Origin: Methanoregulaceae archaeon
GTDB lineage: Archaea; Halobacteriota; Methanomicrobia; Methanomicrobiales; Methanospirillaceae
Length of the DNA: 20,336 nt
Direction of reading: 5' to 3'
Assembly (NCBI GenBank): GCA_013331415.1
Contig: DUGL01000076.1
Location: forward strand, 1,742 to 22,077
Position 1 is the stretch's first letter, and every line of letters starts with the position of its first letter. The translations under genes were made by a program, and so were the position numbers. Of this stretch, positions 1 through 7,782 are shown one piece after another. The notes beneath the pieces are model-generated. The model was given only the letters and a program-made list of their open reading frames with translations. It searched no databases and was not told the DNA's origin.

Positions 1-191
1 GTACCGTATCCCGAAAGACCGGACACCTGCCCCGGATGAGTGGCCTTTTCTCGCTTCAGAACGCCCCGGGTATGAAACGGGCAGGGGAGGTTCAACCCTG
101 ATTCCTGCTCGTTGCGTCAGGTATGAGACCAGTCGATTCAGGGGGAGGGTATTCCGGCTTGTTCTGGAGAGGGAGATGCACTGTGGCTGGA

Positions 192-1325
192 TCACTTTTC
201 CTGGACTGTCCCTCTCCCTATACGCTTCCGCTGTGCAATACCATAGCCCGAGACAACGGAGAGGTACTCCCCGAATTCCCGGTCAAGCTCCCGGTCTCCG
301 GTATCCACGAACAGGAGCGGGGTCTCCGCAAGCTTGTGCGGGGTGGCAACCACAATCACATTCTCCACATCAATCTTCCGGAGCACCGATGGGCTGACCT
401 GCTGGGTGCCACGCCCGAGGACTGATCCCTGGGCCCCGATGATGCTGATGACCAGGCGGGCCCTTCCCCCGCACGAGAGCATTTCGAGGATCCTCTGCTC
501 GTTCAGGTCTCCGGCAATGAGCCTTCCTCCTTTCACTGCATCAAACCCGAGCAGGGTCTTGTCAATGCCAAGTTCATGGGCAATAGCCCCCGTCGTGGTT
601 CCAGGACCGAGTATGTACAGGGTCTCAGGGGTGCCACGGATCACATCGGCAAGGAACTTCCCGATACCCTGCTTTGCCCGCTCCTCGTCCTGGTTCTCGA
701 AAACCTGCTTGGTCTCCTGTATGAGGCCCGGACGGTAGGGACTCTTTGCATAGCCGTGCAGCAGGGTCCTGAGTTCCCCCTCCCGGTACGCCTCCTCGTC
801 CACGTCCACGATCTCGGCATCCCGGAGCTTGAGCAATGAGGGGGGCCCGACAAGCAGGATTTCCGCTGCCGCCTCGGGCGTCACTGCAAAGACTGCCGAG
901 TACATCTTCACCCCTGCCGGGATGCCAAGGACCGGGATGCGGTCCAGCACCACATCGTAAATATCCCGGGCAGTCCCGTCCCCCCCGCAGAAGAGGATGA
1001 GATCAGCACCCCGGGCAGCAAACTCCCGGCAGGCATTCCGGGTGTCGTCAGAAGACGTGGTACCGGGAGCAGGATACACAACGTCCACGGAAGTATCCGG
1101 GATCCCGGCATCACGGAGTGCATCCTCTCCCATCGGCCCCGAGCAGGTCAGGAAGTGGAACGGTGTCTCCCTGATGAGCCGGAGGGAAAGCACAGCCCGG
1201 GCACCCGCCCGTGGCCGTGCCCCCCGGCGAATCGCCTCCAGGACCAGGCCGTCTGTCCCTTTGAGTCCGACAGCCCCGCCCATGCCGGCTACAGGATTGA
1301 CCAGGAATCCGATGGTGTACATCAT
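192..1325 (-). CDS. ATP-NAD kinase-like protein (COG3199 family)
   Basis: Predicted soluble diacylglycerol/NAD-kinase-fold protein of the COG3199 type, often annotated as a polyphosphate/ATP-dependent NAD kinase or AcoX-like protein. The N-terminus (IGFLVNPVAGMGG, residues 5-17) is the family's opening beta strand and glycine loop. The hallmark phosphate-binding motif GGDGTARD is at residues 114-121. The length of 377 residues fits the family, so it looks intact. Two start codons in tandem (1325 and 1322) give almost the same protein; no clear Shine-Dalgarno is visible, but an ATATAT patch at 1340-1345 could be a TATA element. It lies 70 nt downstream of trpB2, separated by a hairpin terminator, so it is probably transcribed at least partly on its own. 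Family membership is secure; the true phosphate donor and acceptor are not evident from the sequence. Confidence 0.85.
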   Translation of the reverse strand: MMYTIGFLVNPVAGMGGAVGLKGTDGLVLEAIRRGARPRAGARAVLSLRLIRETPFHFLTCSGPMGEDALRDAGIPDTSVDVVYPAPGTTSSDDTRNACREFAARGADLILFCGGDGTARDIYDVVLDRIPVLGIPAGVKMYSAVFAVTPEAAAEILLVGPPSLLKLRDAEIVDVDEEAYREGELRTLLHGYAKSPYRPGLIQETKQVFENQDEERAKQGIGKFLADVIRGTPETLYILGPGTTTGAIAHELGIDKTLLGFDAVKGGRLIAGDLNEQRILEMLSCGGRARLVISIIGAQGSVLGRGTQQVSPSVLRKIDVENVIVVATPHKLAETPLLFVDTGDRELDREFGEYLSVVSGYGIAQRKRIGRGTVQEK

Positions 1326-1369
1326 CAGAAAACGAGTGGATATATGACTGAGGGGTTCATCGCATGCAG

Positions 1370-1395
1370 AAAAAGGGGAGGGCCGAACGCCCTCC
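1370..1395 (-). terminator. Hairpin plus T-run terminator of trpB2
   Basis: Read on the minus strand, a perfect 7-bp GC-rich stem (GGAGGGC / GCCCTCC, loop GTTCG) begins on the base after the trpB2 stop codon and is followed by CC and five T residues. This is the shape of an intrinsic terminator. Archaeal RNA polymerase mainly needs the U-tract; the hairpin may also protect the mRNA 3' end. Confidence 0.6.
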
Positions 1396-2754
1396 TCACG
1401 GAACTGTCGGGAGACGTTTGAGCGCGTCCCTGATCAGGGCGTCAGGGTACTCGTAATCAACCAGCTTTCCTCCATAGTAGGCATCATATGCAGACATATC
1501 GAAGTTGCCGTGGCCTGATGCATTGAACAGGATAGTCTTCGCCTCGCCGGTCTTCCGGCATTTCAGGGCCTCGTCTATCGCTGCTTTCACCGCGTGAGAG
1601 GTCTCCGGCGCAACGATGATCCCTTCACTCCGGGCAAACGTCTGGGCTGCATCAAAGACCTCGGTCTGGTGGTAGGAGACCGCCCTCATCACCCCGTCAT
1701 GGACCAGTTTTGATACGATAGGAGAATCACCGTGGTACCGGAGCCCGCCCGCATGGATGGAGGGGGGGATGAAGTCATGACCAAGCGTGTACATCTTCAT
1801 GATGGGGGTCAGGCCCGCTTCGTCCCCGAAGTCATACGCATAGAGTCCTTTTGTCAGCGTCGGGCAGGATGCCGGTTCGACCGCGATGATATCCACATCC
1901 GGGTGTTTCCCGGTCATCTTGTCTCCGGCAAAGGGAAATGATATCCCGGCAAAATTTGATCCGCCACCGACACAGCCGATGACCACGTCGGGATATGATT
2001 CCACGCGTGCGAGCTGCTCCCGGGACTCGAGACCGATGATTGTCTGGTGGAGACAGACATGATTGAGAACGGATCCAAGGGAGTAGTGCGTATTTCCATG
2101 GGTGGCTGCATCCTCTACCGCTTCTGAGATTGCGACACCGAGGCTCCCGGGAGTATCAGGATCCTTTTCGAGCATGGCGCGTCCGGCATTCGTTTTTGTG
2201 CTCGGGCTCGGGATGCATTCTGCCCCCCAGACCTGCATCATGGATTTCCGGTATGGTTTCTGGGTGTAGCTGGCCCTGACCATGTAGACTGTACATTCGA
2301 TATCATAGAGCATCGTTGCAAATGCGAGCGCTGACCCCCACTGGCCTGCCCCGGTCTCTGTCGCAATACGCTCGACCCCTTCCTTCATGTTGTAGTAGGC
2401 CTGGGGTACTGCGGTATTTGGCTTGTGGCTCCCTGCAGGGCTCACCCCCTCCCATTTGTAATAGATTTTTGCCGGGGTTTTCAGGGCTTTCTCGAGCCTG
2501 TGTGCCCGGTAGAGCGGGCTTGGCCTCCAGAGACGGAGCACGTCCCGGACCTCTTCGGGGATGTCGATGAACCGGTCAGGGCTCATCTCCTGCCTGATCA
2601 GCTCCATAGGGAATATGACCGCGAGGTCCTCAGGGCCTACCGGCTTCTTTGTCTGGGGATGGAGCGGGGGATCCATCGGTGTCGGAAGATCGGCAAGGAC
2701 ATTATACCACCGCTTCGGCATCTCCTCTTCATCGAGAAGTATCTTCGTCTGCAT
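1396..2754 (-). CDS. trpB2: Tryptophan synthase beta chain-like protein, TrpB2 type
   Basis: PLP-dependent beta-replacement enzyme that joins indole to a serine-type substrate to make L-tryptophan. In the 452-residue protein the PLP lysine sits in SHKPNTA (about residue 111), the catalytic-glutamate segment is ETGAGQWG (from about residue 133; TrpB1 has ETGAGQHG) and the phosphate-binding loop is GCVGGGSN. The long N-terminal region, GQWG and HAGGLRYHG mark the TrpB2 subfamily, which does not pair with TrpA in the classical way; no trpA lies nearby. The start at 2754 (MQTKILL) is preferred over the upstream in-frame ATG at 2787: a TATA-like element centred near 2778 would place the transcript start at about 2752, giving a leaderless mRNA, and the extra 11 residues are not family-like. 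A terminator follows the stop at once. Some archaeal TrpB2 enzymes prefer O-phosphoserine (established for the family, not tested here). Confidence 0.92.
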   Translation of the reverse strand: MQTKILLDEEEMPKRWYNVLADLPTPMDPPLHPQTKKPVGPEDLAVIFPMELIRQEMSPDRFIDIPEEVRDVLRLWRPSPLYRAHRLEKALKTPAKIYYKWEGVSPAGSHKPNTAVPQAYYNMKEGVERIATETGAGQWGSALAFATMLYDIECTVYMVRASYTQKPYRKSMMQVWGAECIPSPSTKTNAGRAMLEKDPDTPGSLGVAISEAVEDAATHGNTHYSLGSVLNHVCLHQTIIGLESREQLARVESYPDVVIGCVGGGSNFAGISFPFAGDKMTGKHPDVDIIAVEPASCPTLTKGLYAYDFGDEAGLTPIMKMYTLGHDFIPPSIHAGGLRYHGDSPIVSKLVHDGVMRAVSYHQTEVFDAAQTFARSEGIIVAPETSHAVKAAIDEALKCRKTGEAKTILFNASGHGNFDMSAYDAYYGGKLVDYEYPDALIRDALKRLPTVP

Positions 2755-2770
2755 GATAGGAGGTGGGTAT

Positions 2771-2797
2771 TGTATAAATATATACATTGTTGTATAA
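2771..2797. promoter_or_regulatory. trpB2 TATA element inside a TGTATA half-site array
   Basis: Plus-strand TGTATA at 2771-2776, its inverse TATACA at 2781-2786 and TGTATA again at 2791-2796 lie exactly 10 bp apart. The first two form an inverted repeat with an AATA centre. On the minus strand the same bases form an AT-rich TATA-like box about 25 nt upstream of the trpB2 ATG at 2754. Overlap of a symmetric site with the TATA box suggests an operator that blocks TBP binding. That is inference. Confidence 0.5.
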
Positions 2798-2920
2798 TTT
2801 CGCGTATTGCGTATGGCAGCTTCCCGTATACTGGCCAGACGCGCCCGGGCAATAAACCACAGTGCTTGTTATATCCTGCAACCTTAAGAGAAGGGAGAAT
2901 AACCAGGGGGCAGGGGGGAA

Positions 2921-4222
2921 ATGACGGAAACAATCGGAAGGAAGGAAGCTGCGCGACATATCCCTGCAACCGCAAATGACCAGTGGAACTACCTCCTGAA
3001 AGGTATTTGGGACCAGATGATCCACCTGCTCATCAGCTTCGAGGGGCAGTGCGATGAGGAGACCCTCGACAGGGCGGTTCGCCTGGCACTCGATGCCGAA
3101 CCCCTCACCCTGATGAAATTTGTCGAAGGGAACGTGCCGCAATTCACGGGATCAGCCCCTGACCCGGGAATGCCGGTGTATTCAGTAGTACGAACACCGG
3201 ACCCGGAAAGGACACTCGCCCTTCTGCTTGCCAAACCCGTCGATCCCGCGAAAGGTCCCCTGGCACGGATCCGGCTGATCCGCTCTGACCACGACCTGCT
3301 CTGTATCTCCCTCAACCACACCATCACGGATGCCTACGGGGTGAAGTCATTCGGGAGCCTCATCGCCCGCCTCTACCGCTCCCTGACAAACCAGACCAGG
3401 TATATTCCCCTGGAGAACCTGCATGACCGGTCCTTCGACCGAATCTTTTCGCACTTCTCTGCAGAAGATCGTGAACGTGCATGCAGACAATTTCAGGATC
3501 GGGAAGAAGTATGGAGCTTCCCTGTCAGTTCCCTCCGAAAAGGAGCCCGGTGTTACGAACGTATCACGCTTGACACAGCGGAATTTATGAGAATCCGGGA
3601 GAATGCCCACAACCGGGGATTCACGATAAACGATCTTCTCCTCTCGGCTTTTGCCCTTGCCCTTGGCGAATCAGCCCCGGCTCCACCGGGGACCTGCATC
3701 CCGGTACTCACCTCTATTGACCTGCGGAGGTACCTCCCACCCGACGCCTGTCCCTCCCTTGCCAATCTCTCGGTTGCATTCGAGGTTCCGATCAGGCTGT
3801 CCTCATCCGGCACCACAATTTCAGCTGTCAATGCCGCAATGGCCAGGCGCAAGATCGGATATGCAGGGATTGGTGCCGCTGAGAACCTCTGCAGGACGTT
3901 TGATGCCGGGTACCTGGCAGTCAAACGTCAGCTTGCCAGCATGGAGAGAGAGACAGAGGCCGGGCTGCTTGGAAAAAATCCCTTCTTCTCAAACCTGGGG
4001 GTCATCCCTGAGGGGATACTCGGGTTTGGTATCCCGGTCAGAACGGCATGGATGCTCCCCCCCGTGCAGTACCCGCCTGGTTTTGGCCTTGCTGCATCCA
4101 CCTGCCAGGGGCGACTCACCCTCTCTGCCGGCTTTTGCCGGGAAGCCATTGAAGCGGAGCGGGTCTCTTCGATCCTCTCCTCGATGGCCAGGCACCTCCC
4201 GGGGTTTCCTTCCGGAAAATAA
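2921..4222 (+). CDS. Stand-alone condensation-domain (NRPS C-domain-like) protein
   Basis: A 433-residue protein resembling COG4908, uncharacterised proteins built on the chloramphenicol-acetyltransferase-like fold of NRPS condensation domains and acyl/alcohol transferases. The key motif is NHTITDAYG: H133, D137 and G140 match the catalytic HxxxDxxG of the superfamily (classical NRPS version HHxxxDG). No adenylation, carrier or thioesterase domain is present or adjacent, so it is a free-standing enzyme or a non-catalytic relative. The start is supported by G-rich Shine-Dalgarno-like runs at 2906-2918 just before the ATG. It diverges from trpB2 and converges with the phosphodiesterase gene. 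The acceptor and donor (lipid, alcohol or amine with an acyl-thioester) cannot be told from the sequence. No membrane segment is obvious. Confidence 0.8.
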   Translation: MTETIGRKEAARHIPATANDQWNYLLKGIWDQMIHLLISFEGQCDEETLDRAVRLALDAEPLTLMKFVEGNVPQFTGSAPDPGMPVYSVVRTPDPERTLALLLAKPVDPAKGPLARIRLIRSDHDLLCISLNHTITDAYGVKSFGSLIARLYRSLTNQTRYIPLENLHDRSFDRIFSHFSAEDRERACRQFQDREEVWSFPVSSLRKGARCYERITLDTAEFMRIRENAHNRGFTINDLLLSAFALALGESAPAPPGTCIPVLTSIDLRRYLPPDACPSLANLSVAFEVPIRLSSSGTTISAVNAAMARRKIGYAGIGAAENLCRTFDAGYLAVKRQLASMERETEAGLLGKNPFFSNLGVIPEGILGFGIPVRTAWMLPPVQYPPGFGLAASTCQGRLTLSAGFCREAIEAERVSSILSSMARHLPGFPSGK

Positions 4223-4263
4223 CCGTCCGAACAGGGTCGGCGAAAAAGGTGCGCAGGTGCCTG

Positions 4264-4445
4264 GGGTATACCCATGCGGATCCCGGGGATTTCCCGATGC
4301 TCTCCAGAGAGGGGAGAAGCACCCGGTGCACCGGGCTCTCTATCACGAAGACCGGACGGCATGGACGAGAGAACCAGAACAAGGAGACGGTCACCAGTGC
4401 GATTCCACTCCTGGGGATCGGGATATCGCTTTCGGGTGATCACCC
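4264..4445. repeat. Cluster of perfect palindromes in a convergent intergenic gap
   Basis: Between two converging genes lie GGGTATACCC (4264-4273), ATCCCGGGGAT (4280-4290), CCCGGTGCACCGGG (4322-4335, 14 bp) and GGGTGATCACCC (4434-4445, 12 bp), all perfect, plus a weaker TCTCC/GGAGA hairpin at 4301-4317. None has a T-run after it, so they are poor intrinsic terminators. They could act as RNA 3'-end structures, protein-binding sites or DNA-modification targets. Confidence 0.4.
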
Positions 4446-4472
4446 CGTGAACAAGCAGAGCGGGACTGCCGG

Positions 4473-4970
4473 TCAGATCTGCAGGATCCTGCCTTCAGAA
4501 GATGTGGTATCGTAGAGAGCACAGCTGGGTGTCCCGGTGAGGTATCCACACACCTCTCCAGGATTGATCACCAGGGTCCTTCCCTTCCGTTCAACTGCTG
4601 CACGGTGGGTATGCCCGTGTACCACGAGGTCAAAGAGGCCGCTCTCGATGAGGTCAGAGAGAAGGACCGTATCGTGCCCGTGCAGGAGAGCAATCCGTGC
4701 CCCGTCAGACGTCATGTCGAAAAAATTGCCCGTTATCCTGACATTCCCGGATTCCGCACACCGGTCACGGAGGAGTTCATGGTCTCCGTCATTGTTGCCG
4801 AATACCCCCCATACTTCACCATCCAGTGACGAGAGCACCGGGATAACAAACGGCGCGATAAAATCCCCCGTATGGAGAAAGAGGGCATCTGCTTCACGGT
4901 TCAGGAGGGCAACTGCCTGCCGTATGTTCGGGATATGGTCATGCGTATCCCCCAGTATGCCAATCATCAT
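4473..4970 (-). CDS. YfcE/MJ0936-family metallophosphoesterase
   Basis: Small calcineurin-like phosphodiesterase of 165 residues, the usual size for the YfcE/MJ0936 (COG0622) group, which hydrolyses phosphodiester bonds with two bound metal ions. The metal-ligand motifs appear in order: GDTHDH (D8, H10), GDF (D36), GNND (N59), GH (H97) and GHTH (119-122). The reading frame stays open upstream to 5132, but the true start is the ATG at 4970 (MMIGILGDTH): it brings the first motif to residue 8 as in the family and has a GAGGTG Shine-Dalgarno at 4978-4983 with 7-nt spacing. It is divergent from the aldehyde dehydrogenase gene. The physiological substrate is unknown; cyclic nucleotides are only used as model substrates for such enzymes. 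Confidence 0.88.
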   Translation of the reverse strand: MMIGILGDTHDHIPNIRQAVALLNREADALFLHTGDFIAPFVIPVLSSLDGEVWGVFGNNDGDHELLRDRCAESGNVRITGNFFDMTSDGARIALLHGHDTVLLSDLIESGLFDLVVHGHTHRAAVERKGRTLVINPGEVCGYLTGTPSCALYDTTSSEGRILQI

Positions 4971-5133
4971 GACCCGGCACCTCAGTCCTTGTATACGGCA
5001 GGGCACAGGAAAATGGTTCTGGCGGCGTTTATTCCCCCTCCAGGGGAAGATCTCACTCCCGGCACTGCAGCCGCTCCCTTTCTCACCAGAGGAGGGCAAG
5101 GCTGATAAACCCGGCACAGCCATTCCCGCCACC

Positions 5134-5141
5134 GTTAAATG
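5134..5141 (+). promoter_or_regulatory. TATA-like element of the aldehyde dehydrogenase gene
   Basis: GTTAAATG with TTAAAT at 5135-5140 is centred about 26 nt before the ATG at 5164, in otherwise GC-rich sequence. This spacing predicts a leaderless transcript, consistent with no Shine-Dalgarno before that ATG. Confidence 0.4.
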
Positions 5142-5163
5142 GCTTCACGCACACTCTCTCTCC

Positions 5164-6594
5164 ATGCAGATGTGGATTGGCGGGAAGGGGATGTTCTCAG
5201 CAGACGAGCGCTGGATGCCGGTGATCAACCCGGCAACAGGTGAGGAGATCGACCGCGTGCCGGAAGGAACCCTCTACGAAGTCGATGCTGCCGTGCAGGC
5301 CGCAGAATCCGCCTTTGACCAGTGGGCTGAACGGGCTCCCCGGGAACGGGGCGTGGTGCTGTTTCGGGCAGCAGCCATGGTTCGTGAGCACCACCAGGAG
5401 CTCGCGAAGCTCCTGACCGCTGAGCAGGGGAAACCCCTCCGCGATGCCATCGATGAGGTGCGGGGATTTGCGAACATCCTTGAGTTCTACGCCAGCATCG
5501 CGGGCGCGATGCAGGGGGAGCTGGTGGATCTCGGTCCGTCAGCGGACGCCATCGTCCGGCGGGAACCGATCGGTGTCTGCGGGGCCATCATCCCCTGGAA
5601 CATGCCCGCTATCCTGATGGGCTGGAAAGTTGCCCCGGCCATACTCGCCGGGAACACCATGGTCTTCAAGCCGGCATCGACCGCCCCGCTCACCTGTCTC
5701 TCTCTCTCGAGCCTTATGGAGACATCCGGCCTTCCGCCAGGGGTCCTGAACGTGGTCACCGGCAGAGGGGAGGTGGTAGGCGAGGCTATCGTGAGACATC
5801 CGGGCATACGGAAGATCTCTTTTACCGGGGACATGGAGACCGGAGGCCGGGTACGCGAGCTTGCCGGGTCACACATGAAAGAGATCCACCTCGAGCTTGG
5901 GGGATCCGATCCCATGATCGTATGGAAGGACGCTGATATCGGGAAAGCTATAACCGGCGTAATGAAAGGAAGGTTCTACAATGCCGGCCAGACCTGCACC
6001 GCGGTAAAGAGGCTGTATGTCCACCATGATATCATAAAAGAGTTTGTCAGGAAACTCGAAGACCGGGTACATCATCTTCGCGTGGGAAACGGGATGGACC
6101 CCTCCACAGACATGGGACCGCTCTCCGGGAGGGCACAGCTGGAACGGGTGGTCTCGGTGGTCAATACCGTTGAGAGTAAGGTGCAGGGAACCATCCTTAC
6201 CGGGGGTCATGCGCTCTCGGGGCCCGGGTTCGAGAACGGGTACTTCTATCCACCCACGCTGGTCACCGATCCGGTGCCGGAGTGCGTCCTCCTCTCCCAG
6301 GAGGTGTTCGGACCGGTCCTTCCCATTGTTCCGGTCGATGACCTTGAGAACGCGATTGCCCAGGCGAACGCCACGCGGTACGGGCTTGGCGCGTCAATAT
6401 GGACGCGGGATCTCGCCATCGTCAGGAAAGTCTTCTCCTCTGTTTCAGCAGGCATCGTCTGGGTGAACCGTCATGTCACCGTTCCCCCTGATATCCCGTT
6501 TGGCGGGGTGAAAGCGAGCGGGATGGGGAGAGAGAACGGGATCCAGGCATACTATGCCTACACGCGGACAAAATCACTCTTCATAGGCTGGTGA
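5164..6594 (+). CDS. Aldehyde dehydrogenase, NAD(P)-dependent
   Basis: Oxidises an aldehyde to the acid with NAD(P)+. Length of 476 residues is standard for the superfamily. Numbered from the ATG at 5164, the oxyanion-hole asparagine is N147 in PWNMP, the cofactor-binding lysine is K169 in MVFKPAS, the general base is E244 in LELGG and the nucleophile is C278 in NAGQTC; the C-terminal FGGVKASGMGRENG segment is also typical. All key residues are present. The open frame extends upstream to 4537 but that part is a shadow of the phosphodiesterase gene; 5164 (or 5170) is chosen from family length and the TATA spacing. The closest functional groups are succinate-semialdehyde and lactaldehyde dehydrogenases; the substrate cannot be decided by eye. 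Methanogen homologues have been discussed for lactaldehyde oxidation in coenzyme F420 synthesis. Confidence 0.93.
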   Translation: MQMWIGGKGMFSADERWMPVINPATGEEIDRVPEGTLYEVDAAVQAAESAFDQWAERAPRERGVVLFRAAAMVREHHQELAKLLTAEQGKPLRDAIDEVRGFANILEFYASIAGAMQGELVDLGPSADAIVRREPIGVCGAIIPWNMPAILMGWKVAPAILAGNTMVFKPASTAPLTCLSLSSLMETSGLPPGVLNVVTGRGEVVGEAIVRHPGIRKISFTGDMETGGRVRELAGSHMKEIHLELGGSDPMIVWKDADIGKAITGVMKGRFYNAGQTCTAVKRLYVHHDIIKEFVRKLEDRVHHLRVGNGMDPSTDMGPLSGRAQLERVVSVVNTVESKVQGTILTGGHALSGPGFENGYFYPPTLVTDPVPECVLLSQEVFGPVLPIVPVDDLENAIAQANATRYGLGASIWTRDLAIVRKVFSSVSAGIVWVNRHVTVPPDIPFGGVKASGMGRENGIQAYYAYTRTKSLFIGW

Positions 6595-6719
6595 TTGTTC
6601 CCTCCCAAATCTCCCCTTCTCTCCTGGATATCGTTACCCGGATGCCGGGGATCCCTGTTTTTTTTGTGGGGGAGAAAATAGTCTTATCCTCTCCCGACCA
6701 TGACTACCAGTGGATACGT

Positions 6720-7100
6720 ATGTCCGGAGAAGAGATGCTTAAACTGGCGGCAGGGGAAGTAGCAAACCTCCTCAGCCCGGCACATGTGGTAGGGACACCC
6801 CTCGAGTTCGGAGATAAAGCAGTCATCCCGCTCGTCCATTTCGGGTTCGGTTTTGGAGCAGGCAGCAGGCAGGACGGTGAGAAGGGGGCCGGTGGCTCGG
6901 GTGCCGGGGGCGGGGGCGGGATCTCCCCGGTTGCACTCGTTATCGTCCAGCGGGACGTCCCGGGTCACGATGGAATCCAGGTGATGTCACTGCGAAAGGA
7001 GACCGCTCTGGCACAGGTCATCTCAAACCTCACCGAATCGATCGCCCCCCAGGTCCTCGAAGTGATAAAAGAACGGGCAGGGTCAAAGAAAGCCGAATAG
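6720..7100 (+). CDS. GerW/YtfJ-family protein
   Basis: A 126-residue member of the GerW family, named from Bacillus sporulation protein YtfJ but widespread in non-sporulating bacteria and archaea; biochemical role unknown. Seen here: an N-terminal helix (MSGEEMLKLAAGEVANLL), the conserved VVGTPLEFGDKAVIPLV strand pair (about 23-39), the glycine-rich FGFGFGAG loop followed by a second loop with GGSGAGGGGG (about 41-66), then the hydrophobic strand PVALVIV and QVMSL. A GTG at 6591 would overlap the aldehyde dehydrogenase stop (GTGA) and add 43 residues; I prefer the ATG at 6720 because family members begin with this MSxEE-like helix, but coupling through the GTG is possible. First gene of a cassette with the DUF2953 gene 37 nt downstream. 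Confidence 0.85.
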   Translation: MSGEEMLKLAAGEVANLLSPAHVVGTPLEFGDKAVIPLVHFGFGFGAGSRQDGEKGAGGSGAGGGGGISPVALVIVQRDVPGHDGIQVMSLRKETALAQVISNLTESIAPQVLEVIKERAGSKKAE

Positions 7101-7137
7101 TACAGTATCATCCGATTACCGCGTATCGGGGCAATAC

Positions 7138-7782
7138 ATGGACGCTCAAATCCTGCTCCCATTCGTCATCACCGGATGCGCTCTAGCTGGTGCGTTCCTC
7201 GTGTATCGCACACCCCTGGACCTGCAGATCCTGCTGGAACAGGGTGCCGGCCCGGCACAGGCTGCTGGCGCCGCCCGGTGGTCATTCCTTGGTGTCAGGG
7301 GAGCATTTTGTGAGGGGTCACTCTCCATCTCACTCTGTATTTCGGGAAATGAGGTACTCCGACGGAGGATTGCCCGATCTCCCGGCGTGCAGCCTGAAGA
7401 CACGCACCCTGGACCTGCCCTGAACCTGGGATTGCTCAGGTATGGCCCCGGACTTGCCCGGATCGTCCGCGCCCTGATCCGCCACCTCACCGTCCGGAAG
7501 ATCGAAGGAGACCTCGTGCTTGGTCTTCGGAACCCTGCGGATACGGGTATCATCTACGGTTTTTTTTCCGCCGTGCGACCCCTCATACAGCTGGACGAGC
7601 GGGTATCACTCTCCCTGCAGCCGGCCTTTGACCGGGAAGTTTTCACCGGTCGTCTCACGGCAGACCTCCGCATCGAGCGGCCACTGGTCATCCCGGTACT
7701 GGTTTTTACCTGTATTCTGCTACCCGGGAGATTCCGTATGATCCGGGAATACTCCTCTGGAAGCAGGGTGATTGCTGCATGA
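7138..7782 (+). CDS. DUF2953 (YtfI-like) membrane-anchored protein
   Basis: A 214-residue protein of the DUF2953 type, function unknown. It has an N-terminal hydrophobic segment (about residues 5-22) and a second near the C-terminus (about 182-197). The conserved core between them is GDLVLGLRNPADTGIIYG (about 122-139), followed by the alternating hydrophobic LSLQPAFDREVFTG. In Bacillus subtilis the DUF2953 gene ytfI is a neighbour of the GerW-family gene ytfJ, so the order seen here repeats a bacterial gene pair and supports both calls. The ATG at 7138 is 37 nt after the GerW stop, and the gene ends in an ATGA overlap with the next gene, indicating translational coupling. Likely membrane-attached with the conserved part on one face; which face is unclear. 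Confidence 0.8.
   Translation: MDAQILLPFVITGCALAGAFLVYRTPLDLQILLEQGAGPAQAAGAARWSFLGVRGAFCEGSLSISLCISGNEVLRRRIARSPGVQPEDTHPGPALNLGLLRYGPGLARIVRALIRHLTVRKIEGDLVLGLRNPADTGIIYGFFSAVRPLIQLDERVSLSLQPAFDREVFTGRLTADLRIERPLVIPVLVFTCILLPGRFRMIREYSSGSRVIAA

Noticed and set aside
2..397. Plus-strand frame open from the left edge
   Set aside because: Most of it is antisense to the COG3199 gene, the protein is rich in R, P, S and G without motifs, and long shadow frames are common at this GC content.
4116..4394. Minus-strand ORF with a GTG start in the palindrome-rich gap
   Set aside because: It runs antisense into the end of the condensation-domain gene, matches no family, and the possible Shine-Dalgarno is poorly spaced.
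4971..5132. 54-residue N-terminal extension of the phosphodiesterase
   Set aside because: The first metal motif should be near residue 8, and a good Shine-Dalgarno precedes the ATG at 4970.
4537..5163. 209-residue N-terminal extension of the aldehyde dehydrogenase frame
   Set aside because: It is antisense to the phosphodiesterase gene, has low-complexity R/S/P composition, and the family starts at about 5164.
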